From a virus: a DNA stretch of 28,345 nt. The stretch is taken from the IMG/VR virus record IMGVR_UViG_3300025030_000357, positions 1 to 28,345 of that record. The stretch is one strand, 5' to 3'. The notes below the pieces were generated by a model. The model saw only the letters and a program-made list of their open reading frames with translations, searched no databases and had not been told where the DNA came from. This document shows positions 15,776-22,733 of the stretch, piece by piece. A program made the position numbers and the translations under genes. The number at the start of each line of letters is the position of its first letter. Position 1 is the stretch's first letter.

Positions 15776-16240
15776 CTAGCTCCTTGTCGCTCTTGCTCGC
15801 CAGCCAGGGGGTCGACGCTCGTTGACAAGCGCAACACCTAGTGGTTGTTTCAAAACTTCGATTCGATGCTTCAAGGTAGCGGGGTCGAGTCCTAGCTCTC
15901 GTGACCAAGCAGCGAGTGTTTGCCGCCTACCGTTGTGTTCTATCCACCGAGTGTTTCGGCGGTTCTCTTTCTGCTGCAAACTCGTGGCCCAGCGTACGTT
16001 ACCAGGAACGTAGCCTTTTGAGTTGTCGATGCGATCGATTTCATGTTGCGCAGATGGTTTCAGACCGATGTGAGCAACAAACAAACGAGGGTCATCAATC
16101 CACGCCTGGTGTATCTCCACACCCAGGTACATTGGATTGCGGCGTACACGGTTCTCCATGGCCCGGAACGTGTCGAACTCCATGGTCCCACTAAGACCGT
16201 GTTGGCGTTGGTCACGCCCAAGTTTGCTGCCCTTCTTCAC
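15776..16240 (-). CDS. HNH homing endonuclease
   Basis: 154 residues. Starts at GTG overlapping the sheath stop as GTGA; no strong SD, so it probably depends on sheath translation. N-terminal residues 14-34 (HGLSGTMEFDTFRAMENRVR) match the usual opening of this family. Residues 66-86 hold the core HEIDRIDNSKGYVPGNVRWA, with H66, D69 and N81 as likely active-site positions, followed by N93-R95. Residues about 98-138 look like a modular helix-turn-helix DNA-binding unit (LAAWSRELGLDPATLKHRI). Compared with typical relatives the 'YGGRGIxVCxRW' part is diverged (YLGVEIHQAW), so activity is not certain. Base composition is AT-richer than its neighbours (about 53% GC by hand over 15841-16200, against 65-70% in sampled flanking lines), supporting recent arrival. 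Confidence 0.85.
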   Translation of the reverse strand: MKKGSKLGRDQRQHGLSGTMEFDTFRAMENRVRRNPMYLGVEIHQAWIDDPRLFVAHIGLKPSAQHEIDRIDNSKGYVPGNVRWATSLQQKENRRNTRWIEHNGRRQTLAAWSRELGLDPATLKHRIEVLKQPLGVALVNERRPPGWRARATRS

Positions 16241-18507
16241 GCTGTCTGTCTCACCGCAACTAGGTGAACGGTTATTGGTATGAAGTTGATCGGGAGCACC
16301 GGGGCGACCTCGACCGACACCGGGAACACGTCCCCGACCTGCTCGACCTGAAGACTCCGCCACGCGACGATGATCTGGTCGTTCACGAGACGGTTCAGCG
16401 TGTCCGCCGCGAGCCCCTTGATGCTCGCGGCGGAGCCGGCGAGCCCCCGCTGGCCGATGCGCTGTTCCAGCGCTCGGCGCAGCTCGTAGACCGCGTAGTT
16501 CGCGGCCGCGTTCGCCGACATCTCCGTGAAGACGACGTTGTCGTCTGCTAGGTGCGTCGTGATCGAGCGCACCCACCGGATCCCGAGGGCGTCGACCTTC
16601 TCGGAGAACATGAGGCCCGCGTCGATCATCTCCTCGGCGTCGTCCTCGACCGTCCAAGAGCTGTCGCGGCGGACGTCCGTCACGAACGGGCGCTTGCGCG
16701 TGAGCGGCTCGCCGACGGGGCTCCCCGCCTGCATGCCGGCGGCCAGCGCCGCGTAGATGAACGGCGGGAACCACTCCTCTTCGAGCGTGTCGGGGTTCGA
16801 GCGCTTGCACTCCTCGGAGATCGCGGAGATGTGCCGCGTCCCGAGCGCCTGGATCTGCGACTTGATGTTGCTCTTGGTCTCGCCGGCTCCAGGCGACGTG
16901 CCGATTCCGACGTAGCCGTTGGCCTCCGAACGCCCGCGGCCCGCACGGTAGACGAGGTGTGTCGCTAGCAGCGCATGGACGGCCGTGTCGTTGGTCAGCG
17001 GCACGATGATGTTGACGCGGCGAGTCTTGAGCAGGTCGAACGCGTCTTGCCACTCCGTAGCGCTCACGACCCCCTCGGAGCCGCCCGTGAGGAAGATGGC
17101 ACCGGCCGTGTTCGCCGGCGGTGCCGTCGCCCCCGTGGCCGCAGCAGCGTCGAGGTACGAACTCTCGTCGGTGATCTTGTCGACGATCGCCATGAGGTCA
17201 CCGAGGAACTCGTAGGCGGCGCCCATCACGCTCTGCGACGTGACCGCGTCGAGGTCGGTGCACTCGTAGGTCGTGGGGTTGCTGACGCTCGTCGTGGCCG
17301 TGAGGCCGTCCTTGCCGTTCAGGTAGTCCGCGAGCCGCTGGATCGTCGTGTAGACGCTCAGGGAGGCCGTCAGAGCGGTCACGGAAACCGTGACGGTGCG
17401 CGCGGCCGCGACGTCGCCGAGCGCGATCACGTCGATGCGGCCGAAGGCGCTCGTTCCGACGACGGGAACAGCCGCACCATTCGTCATGTCGAACCGGCCC
17501 GACACCGCTGCCCCCGTCGAGGAGATGCCCCACACCGCGACGTCGACGGCGGCATTCACGTCGATCGATACCGTGAGCACGCCCGCGGCCGGCGCGTTCG
17601 TGACGATCGCCACACCGCGCGTGAGCGTCGCTGGCGCGAGTGAGAAGAGCGTGGTCGGGATCACGGTGTCGGTGACGAGAATCGTCCCGATGCTCGCCGC
17701 ACTCTTGACCGCGCCGAGCACCTTCGCGAAGGTCAGGAGACCCGGGACTGGCGTCACGCCGTTGAGCGCGATGACCTCGGAGATCGGCACGTTCAGAGCG
17801 TCGAGCCCGTACACCCGGACGGTCTGCGTGGTGTCTCCGGCGTCGCCGCTCACGACACGCACGAGACCGGGGACAGCGATGTTCGCGGTACGCTCCGTGA
17901 CGAGACCTGCTTCGGCCTTCGTCGCCGCGAGAGAGAACGTCGTCGCGTTCTTCGTCGCGCGCACCGTGCTGTACCCGTCGACACCGGGCGTGTAGAGCAG
18001 GTCGAAGATCGGGTCGCCGCCGACGTCGTCGAAAACCTCCGTCTCGTCCTCGAAGACGATCGTGACCTTCTTGCCTTGCGTCGTGCCGGTGGCGACCTGC
18101 ACGTTGATCTGGTTCGTGAAGAGCCCCCAATCGACCGAGGTGAGCGTGATCGAGTTGCCGCCGCTGCCGTCGAGGAGCGTGATCGACGACTGCACGGCCG
18201 GGTTCACCTTCACCGCCACGATCCGCTGCGCACCGCCCGGCACTGCGTCGTCGAGCGATGGCTCGAACGCGAACTGCCCCGCGGTGCGCAGGTTGCCCGA
18301 GCGGTAGGCGGCCAGCATCTTCCCCGGCTGCGTGTAGTCCGAGTAGGTGCTGTCGACGGTGAGCGGCTTGCCGCCCTCGGCCGTGCCGATCAACGCCACG
18401 ATGCCGACGGCCGACGCGCTCACGCCCGCCAGCTCGCTCGCATCGACCACCGCTGCGGCCTGCGGGACGTTGATCCGACGCCCCCCGAAGAAGATTGACG
18501 TCGCCAT
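16237..18507 (-). CDS. Tail sheath protein
   Basis: 756 residues, longer than T4 gp18 (659) and Twort-type sheaths (about 590). The C-terminal block is diagnostic: VFPVSVEVAPVLPINFIPIT followed by VHLVAV, the strand that links neighbouring subunits. Other sheath landmarks are the N-terminal VPQAAAVVDASELAGVSASA, GIGTSPGAGETKSNI and the helical ELRRALEQRIGQRGLAGSAA near residue 680. The extra length lies between about residues 120 and 400, in beta-rich repeats rich in V, T and A that probably form protruding surface domains. ATG is preceded by GGAGG at 6 bases, a strong site fitting a high-copy protein. It contracts around the tube to drive infection. The HNH gene starts on its stop codon. Confidence 0.92.
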   Translation of the reverse strand: MATSIFFGGRRINVPQAAAVVDASELAGVSASAVGIVALIGTAEGGKPLTVDSTYSDYTQPGKMLAAYRSGNLRTAGQFAFEPSLDDAVPGGAQRIVAVKVNPAVQSSITLLDGSGGNSITLTSVDWGLFTNQINVQVATGTTQGKKVTIVFEDETEVFDDVGGDPIFDLLYTPGVDGYSTVRATKNATTFSLAATKAEAGLVTERTANIAVPGLVRVVSGDAGDTTQTVRVYGLDALNVPISEVIALNGVTPVPGLLTFAKVLGAVKSAASIGTILVTDTVIPTTLFSLAPATLTRGVAIVTNAPAAGVLTVSIDVNAAVDVAVWGISSTGAAVSGRFDMTNGAAVPVVGTSAFGRIDVIALGDVAAARTVTVSVTALTASLSVYTTIQRLADYLNGKDGLTATTSVSNPTTYECTDLDAVTSQSVMGAAYEFLGDLMAIVDKITDESSYLDAAAATGATAPPANTAGAIFLTGGSEGVVSATEWQDAFDLLKTRRVNIIVPLTNDTAVHALLATHLVYRAGRGRSEANGYVGIGTSPGAGETKSNIKSQIQALGTRHISAISEECKRSNPDTLEEEWFPPFIYAALAAGMQAGSPVGEPLTRKRPFVTDVRRDSSWTVEDDAEEMIDAGLMFSEKVDALGIRWVRSITTHLADDNVVFTEMSANAAANYAVYELRRALEQRIGQRGLAGSAASIKGLAADTLNRLVNDQIIVAWRSLQVEQVGDVFPVSVEVAPVLPINFIPITVHLVAVRQTA

Positions 18508-18510
18508 GGC

Positions 18511-18750
18511 TTACCTCCGCTCCCTCTCACAGAAGATCTTGAACTCTGCCTGCCACTCGGCGGCAGAGAGCTTGCGCGTGCGCGTCTCACGGCTCTCGAG
18601 ACGCACGACGTGCAAGAACGCCTGTTGCAGCGGATCCCGGCTCCCGCGGAAGTGATTGGCCGCTGTGATCTGCGGCTCTCTCACCGCATCCTGTACGGTT
18701 TTCATCGGGGGTGTGTTCTCCGGAACGGGGTTCCGCGGGCGCTTACTCAT
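18511..18750 (-). CDS. Small neck/tail protein, function unknown
   Basis: 79 residues from ATG at 18750. The frame stays open further upstream but that part lies within the tail-terminator gene. The start overlaps the terminator's stop (ATGAGTAA, 8 bases), pointing to coupled translation, with GAGGG about 10 bases before it. The protein is hydrophilic and basic with no visible membrane segment: PRNPVPENTPPMKTVQDAVR, then QQAFLHVVRLESRETRTRK and a C-terminal EWQAEFKIFCERERR. Twort-type phages also have a small gene just before the sheath, which supports it being real. No function is recognised. Confidence 0.7.
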   Translation of the reverse strand: MSKRPRNPVPENTPPMKTVQDAVREPQITAANHFRGSRDPLQQAFLHVVRLESRETRTRKLSAAEWQAEFKIFCERERR

Positions 18751-19540
18751 CTTCATCACCCTCTTCACCCTCTTCACCCTCAGTGGGTGTGACTCCACCC
18801 CGCACCCCATCCACTACCACATCGTTCATGAACACTCCAGTGATGCGGTAACCGGACGAGTCCAATCGTAGCAGCGGGACCGAGCTAAGGCTCTGACAGC
18901 TTAGCCGAACGACTCGCACGAACATGTTCTCGGGGATGTACCCCTCGTCGGGCTGTAGCTCTCCCCCGGACACGTGCGGATCGACGATCCCTGCCTTGAG
19001 CATGAACGGCTTGGCCGCGATCAGGATCAGCTTGATGAAGTGGTACAAGTACGAGCAAACGACGGGGTGCTCTGCATAGCAGAAGATGTTGTACGTCTGC
19101 TGAAAGTGGGCACCCACGTACTCCGAATACGGCCCACTCTCGTCGGGCAACGTTTCCCCGACGTAGTCCGCCAGATAGCCCGAATCGTTCTCGCTTTCCT
19201 CGCCGAGCACGACCGACACGATCGGAGGGTCGATCGTCGTGCGGGGGTATCCGAGCGTGACAGTGGGTGGACGTCGCTGGAGGTTCGTCACGAACTCGGC
19301 GCGCTCGGCCTCTCCCGTCAATGGATCGAAGAAGTGCCGGAACAGTCGCGTGGTCTCTGCCACATTGGCTGGGTTTGAGAGCTTCTCCAGCTCGATGCGC
19401 AGCACCGAGAACAGGATCCGCTCGACCATGATCACGCTGGTGCGAGCCTGCGCGAGGTCAGGGCCGTCGAAAAACGACTCCACGGTGGCCCCGAAGTCGG
19501 CACCGGGGTTACGAGCCTCGAGAACTTCCTTACGTCCCAT
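18743..19540 (-). CDS. Tail terminator / neck protein candidate
   Basis: 265 residues between the gp10-like protein and the sheath, the usual place for the tail-terminator that caps tube and sheath. The middle has a conserved-looking pattern: PPIVSVVLGEESENDSGYLA then YVGAHFQQTYNIFCYAEHPV and a hydrophobic helix SYLYHFIKLILIAAKPFML (residues 163-181), followed by FVRVVRLSCQSL. This matches, from memory, neck proteins encoded just upstream of the sheath in SPO1/Twort-type phages. The C-terminus is acidic (EGEEGEEGDEDE) and encoded by a 9-base repeat. The start lies within the preceding gene (11-base overlap) and has no clear SD, so coupling is likely. Function inferred from position and pattern. 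Confidence 0.7.
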   Translation of the reverse strand: MGRKEVLEARNPGADFGATVESFFDGPDLAQARTSVIMVERILFSVLRIELEKLSNPANVAETTRLFRHFFDPLTGEAERAEFVTNLQRRPPTVTLGYPRTTIDPPIVSVVLGEESENDSGYLADYVGETLPDESGPYSEYVGAHFQQTYNIFCYAEHPVVCSYLYHFIKLILIAAKPFMLKAGIVDPHVSGGELQPDEGYIPENMFVRVVRLSCQSLSSVPLLRLDSSGYRITGVFMNDVVVDGVRGGVTPTEGEEGEEGDEDE

Positions 19541-20330
19541 CGCTGCTGCTCAGAGAAGCGGCCACCAAGCGCATCGCGATCTTCTCGATGTGCTTTTGGA
19601 CCCGCGGTGCAAACCGTCGAGGAGAGACGCCCGGGTGGAACCAGTTTTGCCGGAAGTTGCCGTCCTCGTCCTCCCCCATAGTGACAGATCGAGAGATGGT
19701 GCGGAAGGTCTGATAACTCGATTGCGTCGCCCCTTCGTACTTCTTCTCCTTGCGCACCATACCCATATAGATCGGGGTGGCGTGCCAGGGCTTCTCATGA
19801 CGCGTTAGGATCGCGCGAGCAGCTTCCTTCATCGGCATGTTCGGGTTCAGACGGCCGCCCCAAAGCGTCTTTGCTGCACGGGTCGAAGATGCGGGGCGTG
19901 AGAGCGTGGCCTGAAGTTGCTTCGCCACTTCGTGAATGGCCTCGGGCATCACACGCCCAACGTTGCGCCCGCCTGTTCCCGGAGTGCCGTGGCGGAACGG
20001 GATCACGAGGTAGGGACCTTTCTTCCCCTGCTTGGCCTTCGGCGACTTGAGCATCCACTCGCGCATGTCGCCGCCAGGGAAGCCATTCTCGACGAGGTTC
20101 GGTAGAGTGCCCACCAGCTCGATGAATGCCTTGTTGTCCTTGTAGAATACTTGGATCCCCGCCGCATAGTCGCGCGAGGTGGAGGTCAGCTCGGACTGCG
20201 CGAGCTTCTTCCAAAACTGCACGCCGGCGGCCCCGATCCCCTGCATCGCACGCGACAGGTCAGGGCGACGCGGCATCGCCCCCGCGACCGCGGTGACGAG
20301 CTTGTCGAGGTCGATGCGAAGCAACGTCAC
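19530..20330 (-). CDS. Tail completion protein, HK97 gp10-like
   Basis: 266 residues, starting at GTG that overlaps the previous stop as GTGA. The N-terminal helix and the pattern NLVENGFPGGDMREWML (residues 78-94) are typical of gp10-type proteins: an E-x-G turn, then basic/helical residues. Residues 205-234 carry YQTFRTISRSVTMGEDEDGN and then NWFHPGV, the aromatic 'W.HPG' motif that marks this family in many myoviruses. The protein bridges the neck and the tail and is needed for head-tail joining. Neighbours on both sides are neck proteins. A good family-level call; the exact place in the virion is inferred. Confidence 0.75.
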   Translation of the reverse strand: MTLLRIDLDKLVTAVAGAMPRRPDLSRAMQGIGAAGVQFWKKLAQSELTSTSRDYAAGIQVFYKDNKAFIELVGTLPNLVENGFPGGDMREWMLKSPKAKQGKKGPYLVIPFRHGTPGTGGRNVGRVMPEAIHEVAKQLQATLSRPASSTRAAKTLWGGRLNPNMPMKEAARAILTRHEKPWHATPIYMGMVRKEKKYEGATQSSYQTFRTISRSVTMGEDEDGNFRQNWFHPGVSPRRFAPRVQKHIEKIAMRLVAASLSSSDGT

Positions 20331-21208
20331 AGCCCACCCGTAACAGGCGCGACGACGTCTTTCGGAAGGTTCGCGTCGAGCACGAAGTCCAGGTACGCAG
20401 CACCTTGGATCGGATGAGAGATGATCCGATCGACGTTCTTCGCTGACTTGCGTCCGCTCGTGTCATCTCGGAGCGAATGCGGAACGCTCTGAATGACCCA
20501 CACGGGGTGGAACTCGTAACGCAGACTGATCTTCGTGCCGTCGGGCACGAGTGCATGCCCGACAGCAGTCCACTCGATCCACCCGTCTTTCGTCAGGCGG
20601 TAGTGCACGTCGCGCTCGAGAAACACGGCCTCTGAACCGATCCACACGACGATGCGCGTCACGTCGAGGATTCGATAGCGTGCCGTGTCCGTGTTCATCG
20701 GGAGCACACTCCGGATGCCACGTCGATTGCCCTTCGTGAGCACTTCGTTGAAGGTGGAGACCGAGTCTCGCATCTCCAGGCTGTCACGAAACCCGAGGCG
20801 GTGCTCCGGAAGCACTGTGACGGAGCACTTCCCGTCGAGCCACATCGAGAACTTCTCGAAGATGCGCGTGCCCTTGTCGAACTGGACCATGTGCGCCTGG
20901 ATTGCCAGCGGGTCAATGTAGTAGAAGCCTGACCCGTCGCACAGCGTGCAGTTGATCGCCGCCTGGTTCGTCGTGTCGTCCATGCGCGGGCAGAGCATCG
21001 CCTTGCGCCAAATCACGTACTTCCCATGCTGTGCGATTGCTCGACGGAACTCCTCTTCGCGGAAGTCGGCCCGCGTCTTCCCTTTCGGTGGTGCCAGTGC
21101 GGCCGTTTCTACCGGAGGTCCGGATGGACCTCCGGGACGACGCGGCAGCTCAGTGCGAGGTACCTCCACCCGTCGATCCGGGTTCGTGCTGGGCGCCGGG
21201 GGTTTCAC
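20327..21208 (-). CDS. Neck / head-tail connector protein with Cys motif
   Basis: 293 residues, starting at GTG that overlaps the first neck protein's TGA (GTGA). The first 45 residues are proline-rich and probably disordered. Residues 73-95 contain C73, C87 and C90 in the arrangement C...INCTLCDGSGFYY, like half of a zinc ribbon; a fourth ligand is not obvious (C128 or a His are possible). The rest is beta-rich, with TDTARYRILDVTRIVVWIGS and WIEWTAVGHALVPDGTKISL. In SPO1/Twort-type phages two neck proteins follow the capsid block in this order, so this is the second. It likely seals or adapts the portal to the tail. Connector function is inferred from position. Confidence 0.7.
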   Translation of the reverse strand: MKPPAPSTNPDRRVEVPRTELPRRPGGPSGPPVETAALAPPKGKTRADFREEEFRRAIAQHGKYVIWRKAMLCPRMDDTTNQAAINCTLCDGSGFYYIDPLAIQAHMVQFDKGTRIFEKFSMWLDGKCSVTVLPEHRLGFRDSLEMRDSVSTFNEVLTKGNRRGIRSVLPMNTDTARYRILDVTRIVVWIGSEAVFLERDVHYRLTKDGWIEWTAVGHALVPDGTKISLRYEFHPVWVIQSVPHSLRDDTSGRKSAKNVDRIISHPIQGAAYLDFVLDANLPKDVVAPVTGGL

Positions 21209-22284
21209 GCTACGACCATCCCGCCCACGCGCTTGTAGTACCGGCGGAGCTGCGGCATCTGCTCCTTGATCTGCTTCAAGTATTGAATGATGCGCGCTCC
21301 GAAGCCCGCATTTGTGGCCGACGACGTCGTGCCGACGTTCTGGCTCAAGCCGTCCAGGCTCAAGCTGATCGTTGCGATACCTGCACCGGCGATCAAGTCG
21401 CCGAAGATGTTGAATGGTCCGATGCTCGCGAACATCCCGATGATGTCGATGATATTGCGGGGGATCTTCCCATCCTCGAAACCCGCCGTGTAGGTGATCT
21501 CGAAGAGCTGCGGAAGATGTTGCAGTCCGTTGTAGATCGCCGGGAGGAACGAACCCCCCTGCCCGATCAGCATCTCGGATAGGGTTCCCGCTGTAGGGAT
21601 GATCTGAATGTGGCCCTCGGCCGCGTTCAACCGGAACCACTCGGGGGGAAACTCGACGACGTTCTGTCCGCTCGGATACTGGACCCTAAACTCGCTCACC
21701 TCGATCACTGGATACTGATCGAGCTGCAAGAACTGGAACGCGTTGAAATCCTGAATGTGATAGTCGTGCTTCTCGACGAACTGTGTCGGTAGGATTGAGA
21801 TGTCGATCTGGTGCTCCAACCACCGGATCGCCGTCAAGATGTAGTGCTCGAACGTCGAATCGGGCATCGGCTCGCCCGCGTCGTTCGTCAAATCCACCCC
21901 GAAGAGGTACCGCGCTTTCAGCTCCGGCACCGACAGGATGTTTCGCAGAGCCAGGCCGACACCGGCGATCGAGTCGGATGCTTCCGTCAGCTCTCCGCTC
22001 TTCGTGTTCAGGTACCGGACACGGTAGTAATAGCTCGGGTCTCCCGATCGATCGCGCCACTCGTAGGCGATCTTCGCTGGCTCCAGCGCGGGACGATCAC
22101 TTGTGGAAGTCGCTTCCGTCCATGTGAGCCCCCCGTTGATCGAGCGCTCCACGACGAATCGATCGAAACCTGACGCGACCACGTCGGCGATGTCCTCGTC
22201 GACGATCGCCACCTTGATCACCGTGCCCTTGGCCTCGGTGGTCAGGTTCGTGTTTTCGACCGCTGTGATCGGGAAGTGGGACAT
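21205..22284 (-). CDS. Head completion / neck protein, with N-terminal FN3-like domain
   Basis: 359 residues. Residues about 125-330 resemble, from memory, the first neck protein of Twort/SPO1-type phages: YLFGVDLTNDAGEPMPDSTF then RWLEHQIDISILPTQFVEKH, PPEWFRLNAAEGHIQIIPTA and, near 299-325, AGAGIATISLSLDGLSQNVG. These helices bind the portal to the tail. Residues 1-105 are a separate beta domain with FVVERSINGGLTWTEAT and YYYRVRYLNTKSGELTEASD, the pattern of a fibronectin-III fold; I do not recall it in the Twort proteins, so it may be an addition. ATG has GAGG about 8 bases before it and follows the 30-residue gene by 3 bases. Connector role is well supported. Confidence 0.8.
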   Translation of the reverse strand: MSHFPITAVENTNLTTEAKGTVIKVAIVDEDIADVVASGFDRFVVERSINGGLTWTEATSTSDRPALEPAKIAYEWRDRSGDPSYYYRVRYLNTKSGELTEASDSIAGVGLALRNILSVPELKARYLFGVDLTNDAGEPMPDSTFEHYILTAIRWLEHQIDISILPTQFVEKHDYHIQDFNAFQFLQLDQYPVIEVSEFRVQYPSGQNVVEFPPEWFRLNAAEGHIQIIPTAGTLSEMLIGQGGSFLPAIYNGLQHLPQLFEITYTAGFEDGKIPRNIIDIIGMFASIGPFNIFGDLIAGAGIATISLSLDGLSQNVGTTSSATNAGFGARIIQYLKQIKEQMPQLRRYYKRVGGMVVA

Positions 22285-22287
22285 AGA

Positions 22288-22380
22288 TCAGCCCTCGGCC
22301 GTCTCATGCAGCGCGTACCCCGCGAGCGCGCGGGGAGGCTGCGGGAGCGCGTGCGAGCCGGTGTTTTCAGTCGAGTCCAT
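22288..22380 (-). CDS. 30-residue hypothetical protein
   Basis: A very short gene between the 113-residue gene and the neck protein. Reading starts at ATG one base after the upstream TGA, with GGAGGG about 6 bases before it, and stops TGA just before the neck-protein ATG (TGATCTATG). It encodes MDSTENTGSHALPQPPRALA followed by a short tail ending HETAEG. The good SD and perfect tiling between neighbours argue that it is translated. No fold or family is visible; it could also act as a leader that couples the neck protein to upstream translation. Confidence 0.6.
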   Translation of the reverse strand: MDSTENTGSHALPQPPRALAGYALHETAEG

Positions 22381-22381
22381 T

Positions 22382-22723
22382 TCAGAACCCTCCGCGCGGC
22401 GGTCCGTGCGTCCACGTCTCGCGGTCGTCCAGGTCCGCGTGAGTCGTCGACGCGTCGATCACTACGCGCACGCCGCCGACCGTCTCTGCGCGCCCGGCGA
22501 GCGCACGGATCGTATCGTCGATCTCGATCGCGGCGCGCCCGTCCGGGTGCACGAGCGGCAGCGTGTGCGTCTCGGTGTAGGCGGGCGGCGAGCCGATCGC
22601 GCGATGGTAGCCGGGCTCCCCGTCCACGTGCGTGCGAGGGTAGCCGAGGGCGCGATCAATCGCGGCGAGTTGTCGGTAGATCGCAGGGTGAGTTGCGCTA
22701 GGGTAGATGCGTACCGGTCTCAT
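22382..22723 (-). CDS. Small structural-region protein, function unknown
   Basis: 113 residues from ATG with GAGGAGG about 5 bases upstream. Mixed helix and strand: RIYPSATHPAIYRQLAAIDR, a Gly/Pro/His stretch (HVDGEPGYHRAIGSPPAYTE), then LPLVHPDGRAAIEIDDTIRA and GGVRVVIDAS, ending in a hydrophilic tail. Eight or more histidines are unusual for its size. It stops one base before the 30-residue gene. The location between the Ig/lectin protein and the neck proteins suggests a minor head or neck component, but no family is recognised. Confidence 0.7.
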   Translation of the reverse strand: MRPVRIYPSATHPAIYRQLAAIDRALGYPRTHVDGEPGYHRAIGSPPAYTETHTLPLVHPDGRAAIEIDDTIRALAGRAETVGGVRVVIDASTTHADLDDRETWTHGPPRGGF

Positions 22724-22733
22724 GCTCGCCTCC

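Noticed and set aside
15774-16240. Group I intron or inteln-type insertion at the sheath-tube junction
   Set aside because: Sheath and tube are both complete with their own stop and start; there is no split exon and no intein splice motif. A free-standing endonuclease fits better.
15776-17053. Long minus-strand frame reading as one 425-residue protein
   Set aside because: Its first part is a shadow of the sheath gene in another frame. Only the part after the sheath stop shows HNH sequence, so the gene is started at the GTG at 16240.
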